The notes under the pieces: model-generated
What the model was told of the DNA's origin: nothing
The model's database searches: none
What the model saw: the letters and a program-made list of their open reading frames with translations, nothing else
Shown: positions 12,601 through 25,400 of the stretch, one piece after another
How the letters are laid out: each line of letters opens with the position of its first letter
How positions within the stretch are numbered: position 1 is the stretch's first letter
Source of the DNA: Eublepharis macularius
Lineage: Eukaryota > Chordata > Lepidosauria > Squamata > Eublepharidae
Direction: 5' to 3'
DNA length: 64,000 bases
NCBI RefSeq assembly: GCF_028583425.1
Contig: NC_072792.1
Coordinates: forward strand, 157,982,676-158,046,675
Program-made: the position numbers and the translations under genes

Positions 12601-15600
12601 ATGATAGATAACTCACTAAAAACGTCAGCACAGTGTGCGACTGCCATAAAAAAAGCTAATGCTATGCTAGGGGTTATTAGGAAAGGGATTGAAAACAAAT
12701 CAGCCGGTATCATAATGCCTCTGTATAAATCGATGGTGAGGCCTCATTTGGAGTACTGTGTACAGTTCTGGTCGCCACACCTTAAAAAAGATATCATAGC
12801 ACTGGAAAAAGTACAGAGAAGGGCAACTAAAATGATTAAAGGGTTGGAACACTTTCCCTATGAGGAAAGATTGAGGCGCTTGGGGCTCTTTAGCCTGGAG
12901 AAAAGACGACTGAGGGGAGACATGATAGAGGTTTACAAGATAATGCACGGGTTAGAGAAGGTAGAGAAAGATGTGTTTTTCTCCCTTTCTCACAATACAA
13001 GAACTCGTGGGCACTCTATGAAATTATTGAGCAGTCGGGTTAGAACAGATAGAAGAAAATACTACTTTACACAAAGGGTGATAAACACATGGAATTCGTT
13101 GCCACAGGAGGTGGTGGCAGCTACAAGCATTGCCAGCTTCAAGAGGGGACTGGACAAATATATGGAGCAGAGGTCCATCAGTGGCTATTAGCCACAGGAG
13201 ATAGATGGTATTCTCTTTGTGGGGAGGTGGTGCTCTGTTGTCTTGGTGCTGGAAGGAAGGCAGTGGGAGGGCATCTGGTGTCCTGGCCTCACTGACAGTC
13301 CTTTAGATGGCACTGGATTTCTAGCCACTGTGTGTGACAGAATGTTGGACTGGATGGGCCACTGGCCTGATCCAACATGGCTTTGCTTATGTTCTTATGT
13401 TCTTATGTAATGTATTTACTATATTTCTGAGACAGCTTACAGTTAAATAATTAACTGCTTACAGCTTACAGTTAAATAATTAAATAATTAACAATTATTA
13501 ATTTTTACATATATCTTTTGCTGAAGCTTAATAGCCACATGAGAAAAAAAGGGGTATGGAGAGAGAAAAGATTATTAAAAAATAAAAAACCAGCAGCATG
13601 AAAACTGTAAAGAGTTGCACAAAAACATGAAAAGCCTCAAAAAAGAGAAATATAGATAGCAGGAAATTGCAGCAATAAAAAAGAGATAAATAAAAGTAGC
13701 AGCTTCAGATCTAACCCTCAATAAAACACTTATTATTGAAGGTGCATCTCTGTAAAGGAAGAAATGATACAAGTAATGAGCAGAGACTTCCCTACCCAAA
13801 TGCATAAGGAAGTCTGCTTATACTGGAACTTTGTCTTAGCAGAACAGTGAGTACAGGGATCTGGAAAAGGACAATTATGCTCACACTACAACACAGTACC
13901 ATTTAATTGCTACAGTTAATCAAAGCATTTAATGAATCTTGAAACAGTAAATCATATTTCTAAAAAAGGGCTAGTTCTGTAGCTAGAACGCCAAGTACAG
14001 GGTTTAGCTTACATCAAAAATGAAGTTTCTTTGACTTACCAATATTATAAAGTGCCTCAGTGCATGAAGAATCATTCCGAAGAGCTTCTTTATAGCACTC
14101 TGCTGCCTTTTCATAATCTCCATTTGCAAAAAAAGTATTTGCTTTATTTGTAAGAGCAGATGCGTTATATCGATCAGCACTTACTGCTAAATCAGAATAG
14201 TCACTTGCCTGTTTATAGTCATTTTCCTGGATTAAATGCAGAACACAAATAGAATATTAACTAGTTGCCACTGCCAGTCGCTTGCTTTGGAAGCATCTTT
14301 GGCAGTTGATAAAAAATAACCCAAATGATTACATGTTTGCAGTCTGCAAGTTTTATTAATATTCTGAATGATGGAACCAGGTCATTTGTTAGGACTGCAA
14401 CTCATGACATTTTATCTAAGAAGATTAACACAAGAAAATGCCTTGAACTGAATCAGACCCAGTGGCATAGCGTGGGTTCCAGGCACCCGGGGCAACTCCT
14501 GGTTGGGGGAGCCCCATCACCACATGTGCACGCACACTCCCAGGACTGCACGATGATGTCATTTCCAGGAAGTGACATCATTGCGCAGGGCGTGCTTGCC
14601 CCCCGGGAGTGCTCCCACAATTCAGGCTGCTTGCCTCCCCGCCCGTTATCTGGCAGTGTGCTCCCAGCCAGCAGCCACTGGAGGAAATGGATGGCCAGCT
14701 CAGCACCCAGCAAGCCAGCCACCCCGTAGGCGCAGCAGGTGGCCAGGATGGCGCCTCGGCCTCCTAGCCCTCCTGCACAGCCGCCCATGCTGCTGCTGTC
14801 AGCTCTGCATGCTTCTGGTCAGCAGCTGCTGCAGAAGGGCCAGCTTGGTGCCCAGCAAGCTGGCTGCCCTATCAGTGCAGCGGGCATCCAGGGCAGTGCA
14901 GGTGGCTTCCCAGCCCTCCTGCATGCGCAGCTGCCCGTGCTGCCACCGCCAGCTCCACGCACTACTGGACAGCTCTTTGGTGTCACCTGAGGCAAGCGAC
15001 ACCCCCCTGCCCCCCCCCAAACACAGCCCTGATCAGCCCATCAGCCCATCAAGGTTAGTACTGACTACTCAGGCTGTAAGCAGCTATCCGGGGTCTCAGG
15101 TTGAGGTCTTTCTCATCATCTGATCCTTTTAACAGGAAATGTCAGGGATTGAACCTGGGGCCTTCTGCATGCCAAACAGATGCTAATGCACATCACCAGT
15201 GAGTCTCAGTTTTATATTAGGAAGATAAGAAAGTATGGTATACATTACCCACTATAATTAAACAAAATGGTAAATCACAACTTAGCCAGAGCATCCAACA
15301 GTGATTTGTTTTCACAACTACTGTATAGTAAATTGAAGACAAAACATTGGGAGTGATCCAAAAGTGCTACATGGATGAATAAAAAAATCCCTCTGTAAAA
15401 CAGTAACTCACCAAGAAGTAAAGAAATGAAAGGTTCGTTGCAGCTGCACTTTTAACCCTGCTCTCCTTTTTTTCAAACATCTTTAAAGTCTCCACAGCCT
15501 AGGAGGAAGTAATTGTTACATTGTAAAATTATTCAAACATATAGAGGCTGATGGACTTGTTCTGTAATTACACTTTGGGAAAGTACGCTGAATAAAAGAC

Positions 15601-18600
15601 TTGAACGGAGCGTGCTGACCACTGTACCAGTGCAGCAACACAAACTGCGGTGCTGGTATGTTTAGAATCAAAAGTATGAAACAGACGTTTTGCTGTAATA
15701 CTGTGCCCATTCCTTTGGCAGAATAGTTCACTGAAATCAGAAAGTGCTGAGGAGAGTAGCTACACTACAGTCATTACCAATCATTGGGCTGGATGCAGAG
15801 AATGGGAAGTATAATAGCTGCTGCCTGCTAGTGTTGTTCTGCAACTACTTGCATAAATGCAAGAGTTCACACACACATTTGTAGGTGCTATAGCAGTTCT
15901 CGTGCTCCCACTTGTTCAGGGCACTGCACAAAAACCTCCCCAAGCTGTTGTGTATGCAGAAGAATATTGCAGAATTTTCCATTTTTCTCCTCTAATGCAT
16001 GGTATGCAACAGCTGTTCCATGAAGGATGCTCTCCAATTATGAAGGGCATCTTCAGTTTCAGTTCAGTCTCTTTCTCCAGGGAACCTGGACATCACTAGT
16101 GATGATAAAACTCTGCCATTCATGCCCTAACCGTTTTTATTGCCGGTTAAAAAAAAACCTCCCTTTTTGCTTTGAATACTCTCCATTGTTTAGATGCCGA
16201 CCAAAGTGTGTTAGATCAAGATGGGTAGCCATGTTAGTCTGTTTGCAGCCGAAGAAAAGAGCAAGGCTCCAGTAACACCTATAAGACTAACAAAATTTGT
16301 GGTAGGGTATGAGCTTTCGTGAGTCACAGCTCACTGTGACTCACGAAAGCTCATACCCTACCACAAATTTTGTTAGTCTTATATGTTCATGAAGCGTGTG
16401 TTTCTTTTAAGAAAATGGTGTGCTGTTATCTGGTATTCCCTTCTCAGTGTAGCAAGGTTACTCTCAGTTTCCATGTGGGAAAGAAATGAAGTACTATTGG
16501 CTCAGAATCAACACTAGCAAAAGTACCTAAGGAAATGCTGCGTTTTAAAACATCTGGGAAGGTTATGTGAAGCTAGTGAATTAATAAAAGTTAAAGGAAT
16601 ACAATAAACTTTTATGTAAAATAAATTTTACAATGGTTTTCTTACACTGTGAAAAAACCTGTAATATTTTAAGCTGCTATTATATTTTACCTATTGAAAG
16701 CTATACTTTCCCTTTAAATTTTTTTTACAACAACTTCCATTTGACCTGCCTTTTCTATAAGCACAAAAATATTTGTTAAAACTCACCAGGCTCCATTTTC
16801 TCCTTCACAGAAGTTATGAAGTCACAAAACTTCAGTTACTTATTATAAAGTGAATACACCTTAAAAGCAGTAAGCCAAGAATTCTGAAATACATTTTAGT
16901 TTTACGGTTTCCAGCACAAAGTGCATTACTGTCTTAATTTATGAGGTGTAAGAAAAGGCATATGCAAAACATATGGAGCAAGCACAAGTTTATTGCTCCC
17001 CAGCAAACTACCTAAGGAAGTACCACACCAGTAGTACAGCAGGATATTTTTCTAATTATAATGAATTACCTACAAAAAATTTCAAGAGGCATGCAAAACA
17101 TTTCAGAAGGGATCAGAAAGTATTTAGAGTTTATGAACTTAGAAGTTCAAGACCACAGAATTTTTTCCTCTTTTTCACTTTGAATTTATGATTGTAAATT
17201 GTAAGCACACTTACATTGTTTTCCTAAGCACAGTTACATATGTCCATTGAAAAAGTGTATAACTGTGCTCAGAATTGCACTGTTATTTCAGATAAAACAA
17301 GACTTATTTCGAAATAAACATGGCTGCTTTAGGAAATAATATTTTTTGGCTGAAAGGCAGGATAAAGATACAATAAATAAGGATTGAAGAAGTCTAAAAG
17401 GATTTTTTACAACAGTCATATCAAGTTAGTAGACTGGGTTGTACATTGATATGCATTGCTGTGGGTTCTAATTCCAGTTTGGTCATAGCTGTCACTATCT
17501 CAAAAACAAAATACAAGTACTAATGCTTTCTCACAGAATATCCTCTAATGGAATTTTTTTTAAAAGCGGTATCTAACAACATTTCTTTCAGGGTTGTCCT
17601 TGAGCAGTAACCATCTTTCTTCTTCCCACTGTTTCTTCCTTTAGCTGTCTATCTCTACAATAAATTAATTTGCACTTCAATATTTAAACATTCTACCCAT
17701 GATAGTCACAGAATTTACTTTGACAAAATGCTGCCTCGCTACTTTCCCTACATGGATATCTTTGACGGTCATGAAATGTGTGTGTATGGCAAATAAGTTG
17801 CATGTGTATATGTTGTTGTACCTTGCAATGTTAATAGTAACATTTGATTTATATGCTGCCCTGCAGGACAACCTAACACCTGCGCAGAATGGTTTACAAA
17901 GTATGTTATTATCCCTACAACAATCACCCTGTGAGGTGGGTGGGGCTGAGAGAGCTCTGAGAGAGCTGTGACTGACCCAAGGCCACCCAGCTGGCTTCAA
18001 GTGGAGGAGTGGGGAATCAAACTTGGTTCTCCAGATTAGAGTCCCGCCATTCCTAACCACTACACCAAACTGGCTCTCATGTTCTTATAGTTGTACTATA
18101 TCTATACTTATAAAAATATCTCTATTTTTTAAAAATATAGATATCTATATTTTTAAAAAATTGGACTGAGCTTAGGAGAAAATGGTCTGCAAATGTACAG
18201 TAGAAGCTGATGAAGACACTAACTCACTGCCACTCTCCTTCCCAAAGCAGGTTTCCAGCATTTAAAAAATGGTTCTACTTTCAAAAAATAAAATGGGAAT
18301 GAGTGTGCATGCAGCAATTTAAAAATAAAATGTAAAAAGAAACAATGCAATACACTGAACTTCTTTAGTAAACTTACAGTACAATCCTAGGCAGTGTAAT
18401 GCTCTTCTAAGTCAATTAAAGTCAATTGGTGTAGACTAATTCAGCCTAAGAATGCACCATAAATTGGGCCAATGTGTCTTTCAGATGTATTGTGAAGGTA
18501 GGAAAAGCAGGATTTAAAGGCAGAAAATCCTGATTTGCATGTATGTACCAAAACATACTACTATTTTTTTAAAGACTAGCACCCTACACGAATGTAGGGA

Positions 18601-19111
18601 AGCTTCAAAGTGAAATAGATGTTGCCATTGTACCTACCTCTTCATACTTACAGCATCAAACAAAATGGGAATGACAGAACGAAAGAAGCAATAATGAAAA
18701 GGAAAGGAAAAGTAAGACTTAAACACAGTTAAGTTAATCAGAACACCAAGAAAGCAAATGTATGAATGGAAGAGAAACATTTAGGACAGATAAATTACAT
18801 ACACCAACCCTATTAATCCTAGTCCTTAGTCCTAGTCCTGTATAAGTAACACACAGTGCCATTCTAAGTAGAAGGCCGTAATTTTGCTTAGGATGGTACT
18901 GTATGTTACCTACACTAGAACAGGACCAGAACTATGCCTCTAACTCTTTCTCAGGCCATTTGTGTACTGTCATCTAGACAAAATCATATTCAGCTCTGTC
19001 ATTCTATTCCAGAATGTAGGACCCTAAAGCTTCAGTCCCGCTGGTAAAGGCCAGGAAAGTAGAAATAACTTGTTCATATTTCTCTTTAGCAAAATACAGT
19101 CTCAATCATGA

Positions 19112-19167
<56 letters not shown>

Positions 19168-19394
19168 ACAAGCTATCAGGAGAATTTACTTTGTATAAGA
19201 AGCACAGATAATCTGATTAGTTGCACAAAAACACCACCAGCCCCAGCATCAGTGTGGTACCCACTATATCCTTGCAGCCATATGAGGAGGAGCAGTGATG
19301 CTGCCAATGGCAGGTTCCAAGTAAGTGATGTGGGGAGAAAGACAGCGGGGCTGGGAAAGAGAGAAAGAGAAGGAATGACGGTAGGTGTGGGGGA

Positions 19395-19467
<73 letters not shown>

Positions 19468-22400
19468 AGACAAGGGATGGGGGAGAGAGGAGGAAGTAAA
19501 GGTTGGGGAAATGGGATGGCCACTCCAGCAAGGTATCAGGGGCGGGTTCATGCTTGTGACTGTATTTTGAACAAACTTCCATGGGCAACTCTACTAATAT
19601 GATTTAAAAAATAAAAGCAGCATACCTGATTGAAGTCCTTTTGCCTCAAATATGTAATTGCCTTATTTATTTCCAGATCATTGGCTAATTCCACATACTG
19701 GGATGCTTTTACTACTTCTACACACCTACAAGGGGATCAGAAAAAAAACAAATTCTCTGTTACAAAGATTCTTTCCATGTCAAGAAACCAACTGTTTAAT
19801 TCCATCCAACCACCATTGGCAGTTAAATACTACAGAATAGCTTTCAGGTCTACAGCACGAGTATTAATAATACTACCTTGACGGCTTTTCAGTGACAAGA
19901 AGGAAAGCATAAATATTATTAGTAGTAATACTATTATTATTTACTAGGAACTGTGCTGGTAACCCTGTGAACAATGAACACCTAAATGCTATGGCAGATC
20001 ACGAAGACTGAGACTTGCCTCAGTCTAAAAAAACCGTTTGCGATACAACTGCTGTTTAAGAAGGGCAAGGACTCCTGGGCTCACAGAACTCACTTGATTC
20101 TTCTTTGCATCTGGCATTAATATTTATATAGTACTCCTTGAATGACCAGAATGTTCCAAGCGTCTGCTAGGCACTTGGAACAATCACCATCACAGTGTTT
20201 GAGGACCGAGGCAGATACAGAGGTGTACTGATTACCCAGTGGACCGTTACATGGGGCCGATGAGTTGTCTCTGGTTCTGTAGGTCACTGATTGCATAAGA
20301 CTATCTTACAACAAGACACTAAGATAGTGCAGTTTACTTCCCCATATTACAAATCCAGGTTGGTTGAAAGACAGTGGCTTATCAAAGGTTACCGAGTATG
20401 TTCATTGCTGAGATGAAATTAGAACCAAGGACTTCCTAGTTCACATAACTATGTTTGACCAATTCTTCAGTTATGATTAAGGCTTTGGAGAGTGGACAGT
20501 CAAACACATAATGAATGAAAAAATTACCTATCTCATTTTCTATGTACATCTGATTGCTAAGTTTAAAATGGTATCTTAGCTTTAAATGTAAATTCTTACA
20601 TTTTTAAAATTTTGTTCTGTAACAAACACATATGGGCTTACTCAAACTGCAGTTCTCTAATCACTTACTCCAGAACAATCTCACAGAAGTAAGTGGTCTG
20701 AAAACAGCAACTCAACAGAAAAAAATGCTACTTACCAGTCATAGCCTACAGCAAATGATGTTTCAATTGCTGGTGCAATTAGCTTAGCAGCTGTCATTAT
20801 ATACTTTTCTGCTGTATATTTCCTTTAAAAAAAAACAGATCATGTCAGGAGAAAAAACAACACCCCGGCACCCACTTCAGGGTTGAAACTAAAGAAATAT
20901 TAGCATAATCTACTTTTTAAAAAATCTTCTAATGAGAATACTCTTCTAGGGAACTTAATTTAATCAAAATTGTGAAGTAAGTGTCAAATCAATCCAGAGC
21001 ATGCAAGGTTTTAAAAAGGAGAAACAGCAAAAAGTTTGCTTATTTGCCAAAAGAGCCACAGAAATACAAAAAGGAAAGAAAGCATGGTGAACATAGCATG
21101 GTGAACATGTCAATCTGTAAACATTCCTTGACTCTAGATACTACTAGGGTCCACGGGGTAACTAGGGAGGGGAGAAGAAGACGACTTGTTCAGGTTCAAC
21201 ATTAGCTTAACTGGGCATTTTAGACCAGACTCAGTTCAGTTTTTTGAACACACCCAGGGAAAACACAAGATTTTAACATCATACAGTTTGAGATGGATGA
21301 TTTTACCTTTCACGCTCCATTTGACTTAAACTATCATTTTTAATAGCTTCTATCAATAGGTTTGTATGTGGATCATCCTAAAAAAGGTACAGAAATGTAT
21401 ATTCACTAAAATTATAGACTGTTATACATTTGCACGCATACAGAGTATGTTACATGTTTTACTTGCTGAAAAGCTCTTCAAGTGAAGCCCTACTAAAAAT
21501 TATAATCTAAAATGCCCAAATACTCTTTTGTAGCATTTTTCACACCCTGCTAAGGCATCATAAGAGGCTAATACTACACTTGGCTTGGGTCATATCTCAG
21601 CTCTAACAGAAAATTAACAGTTGGCACTGATTCCTGACCAACAACTGCTGTATTCTCGCAGTGGCTCACAGGAACAGGTGATAACTCAGGTAGATGGTCT
21701 TGGGTTATACTTGAGCAGTTTCCAACTACTTCCGCTCATGCATGCATACTTATGATTTCTGTAACATTATTGTGGTGACACTGTGCTTATTTCACAATAC
21801 ATAATGCAATGAGTTTACAGTGCACATCTAAATCAAAGCTGATAGAAACAGCTGCATCAAAATGTATTTGTGAGTTCTCTCTTTTACAGCACCTTCCTAA
21901 GCAGTTACATCCTTCTAAAGCCTGTTGACTTTAATGGATTCAGTTAAAGGATGGCACTGCTTAAAGACCACGTGGGCTGTCATGAACCCACTCCTGTTTA
22001 AAAAACAACAGTGCGTAGGATGCAGTGCACTATCCTCATGACCCACTGTCAAAGAACCACTGTCTTCAACATTTCAAACTCTTGCACCAACAACAGACTT
22101 AGCTTTGCTCATACTTACACCTGCTGATACATATTTGTCATCGTCATCAATCTCCAGTGGAACGGCAATTAATTTTTGGAAGGCTTTTTTCATTTGTTCT
22201 CTGTCTCCAGTAGCAAAATAGCAAAGGATCAAGTTGAAGCCCGCTTTCAGATTGGGTGACGTATTCATAATGTGCTCAAATGAGCTAATGGCATTGGTAT
22301 ATTGGCCAGTTTTAACAAATGCAACTCCAATGTTCTGCATTATTTTAATCCTAATTAAGCAAACCATTGTTAGACTCTTAGTATACTACATTGCATTACA

Positions 22401-25400
22401 GTTAACATTTATATCTTGCCTCTTAGCCACATTTATAATGAAGTTGATACACAATACAAATGCAATAAAACAAAACAATTTTCAGTAACAGAACACGCAC
22501 TAAGCACTGCCACGTTTATTCATTCATGTGCCTTCCCCATTCTCATGTAAAACAAGCAAGGGGGAGGGATCTAATTTAACATCTTAAGGGCCACATCTTA
22601 TTTAACACCTAATTTAACATCTTAAGGGCTCTCCTGTCTTACTCTCCCATGCTCTGTTGCTTCAAGTACTTTTCTCCCAGCCCAACTTTGACACTGAAAT
22701 TGAGCAAGGCAGGGCACAATTTGGTTCTTCTCATCTAATACCTCTTTTGGTATTAAAATTAGGACTCTCCTTCTTGTTTTCATTAATGAATAGAACAAAT
22801 ATGTGGACAACAGCTGGTACTGCTCACTAATATCTAGTTTGGCCCCAAGATAGCAACAAAATCAGTCAAAAGTGCCTACATAGGATGGTCTTGGCCTCTG
22901 AATTCAGTAAGCACATGAACTTAAGGAATTCTAACTATCACAAAACATCAAAGCCACTCCCGCTGGAACTTACCTTATCATTTTATGGACGTTGGGAATC
23001 TGATCTAGAGCCATCCGATAAAATTTGATAGCTTTCGAATAGTTTCGCTGTTTCAAATAAATATTTGCCATGTTCACCTTCAGCATGCCTATTGAAACAA
23101 TACTTTGAATAAGATATAGATCAGGTCCCACGGATCTCATGTAACTTTATTTGGATTATAAAATTTGAACATTTTGCATGTACAAAATATATAGATCATG
23201 GGCCCAGAAAAATCTGGAGAAGAAAAACATTCCAAGTGAGAGACGTTGAGCCAAGAGAAAAAAAAAGTTTCACTTATGGTCCAGAGAAGCTGTGCTTGTT
23301 TGTTACAGCCAAAACAAGAGAGTCTTCTGAAACTTTAAAAACTATATAATTTATTGTGGTACAAGCTGTCAAGACCGCTTGGTTGGATACATATATTTCA
23401 CTGGTAACTATGTAGCTATGTCACAGCATGAACAAGAACTCTGCCGATTCTGAAGCAGAGTGCTGGATGACCAGACACTCTGCAATCCCTCCCCTTGCTG
23501 GTGGACCAGAGGGAAGACTGTGTCTTCTAGGTCTGCAGGCTGGGAAGCCCTCCCCAACAGCAGCTCAGCCAGCTCCGCTGCTGATTGGCTGGATTTTTTA
23601 AATCACAGGCTGCTGTGCCACCCATCAAGAGGCTGTTGGGAGCTGTCAGGGCACAATTAATGGTGGCCGCCATGTTCTGCACTGCTCTACCCTCCACAGG
23701 CCACAAGCTGGGGCCCCAGGTAAGTCTGGGACTAGGGCTTTTTTTGATCAACTGATGTACATGGATAATCTCTGGGCAAAATGATACCTAACTAGGACAA
23801 TGTTTCTGGTGTCAGCAGAGCCTCCGTCTCTGCTGAGGAGACTCAGTTCAGACAGCACTTTTTATCAGATAATATTAGATGACACAGGTTCAGGTCTATG
23901 GGCTGTGTATACCTCCCAGGGCAGAAAATAATATCTGATATAGCACCATTCTGGAACCAGGTTTGGTTTGAACCTGGTTCTGGTTTCCCCCAAGCCAGCT
24001 TTAGAACATTGTGGTTATTTACAGTGGAACAGATGTTACTTTCTACCTTGGGGAAGGTGATCCTGATGCCTGTTCATAATATTAAATGCTGTCTGAATTG
24101 GTCTCCAAAATATGATCAAGGAATATATTTGTGCTTGAAATAAAGCCTACTTTGAAACAGGAGAAAGTTGTGTATTATTTTTGCAGCAAATGAACTAAAT
24201 GATTGGACCATAAAAAATTCACCACAGCTGAAGGTTACCATTAAAAGGACATAAGTAATTATACTTATGGAAATCTTTTAAATAAATGTGGTTGCCTAGC
24301 ATTTCCATCTGTTCAAGTGTATATGACTTTGGTGCATAACTTTCAAAGAAGATAATCACAGATGTTGCTGAATCTTAACTTTCACTAGTTTAAATAGATA
24401 TTGAGGATATCAAGAGGCTTTTATGATATCGTATGATCAATAACAGTTTAATATGCTTTGGTTTTCTGAACACAACCTACCTCCGTTGACAAACATCTTA
24501 TCTTTCACTATGACTTGATAGGTATTTAGTGCTTCTGCGTACATTTCATTAGCAGAATACTGACTGGCCAAATTGAAAAGTACCTACAAGAACAGAAGGG
24601 AGAATATCATGACTGATTAGAACATTCCACTTCAAAATAATGTTTCCACAAAGAAACTGTGATGAAATTCAACTTGTAAAATAAATAAATACTTACAGTG
24701 TATGTAAGATCCAGGTTGATGTTAGAAGGAGACAGGGTCTGTTCACGTTGCCTTACCAATGCTTTTTCCTTTTTCCCAGCATCTTTTGCCTTTTCAAGAG
24801 CCTGAAAGAAAACAAATTACAATTCAGGATTGCCTCCTGTCCTTTAGAGAATACTGCATAAAAACAGATAACTTTCAGAACCATAACCAATTGTTGAAGA
24901 TAGAAAATAAATAAGAGATCATCCTTAGCGCACCTACTCAGAAGTAAGTTCCATTTTATTCAGTGGGGCTTGCTCTCAGGTAATTGCTCTTAAGACTGCA
25001 GCCAAACAGTGATATCCTAAAAAGAGTTCCTCCAGTCTGAGCCCATCGATTTCAATGGGCTTAGACTGGAGTAACGCTGCTAAGGATTTCACTGTAAATG
25101 TAGATCCAGAGGAGTTAGCTGTGTTAGTCTGTAGTAGCAAAATAGAAAAGAGTCCAGAAGCACCTTTAAGACTAACCAACTTTACTGTAGCATAAGCTTT
25201 CGAGAATCACAGTTCTCTTCGTCAGATGCATCTGACAAAGAGAACTGTAAATGTACTAACATTAGACAGCTAAGATACAACGCATGTTAAATCTGGAATC
25301 AACCCACTGAGCACTGTTCCCATATCAGTCACATGGTAATTAAATTGAGATTGTGCAGAGGTCTGTGTGAGGGTTAAAGAAATCTGCACGCCAGTTCATT

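Larger units (their letters stand above)
15499..19625 (-). other. IFT88 intron (15.5-19.6 kb)
   Basis: Contains the palindromic element at 16.2-16.4 kb, a MIR-like SINE at 17.8-18.1 kb and the CT/CA and GA microsatellites at 19.1-19.5 kb. The rest is AT-rich without gene signals. Confidence 0.6.

Noticed and set aside
14325-15123. Overlapping open frames of 111-183 codons, Ala/Pro/Gln-rich
   Set aside because: They come from the GC-rich insertion in the split SINE; low-complexity translations in several frames at once.
19108-19602. Open frames on both strands of 95-164 codons
   Set aside because: They read Ser-Leu or Arg-Glu repeats created by the CT, CA and GA microsatellites.
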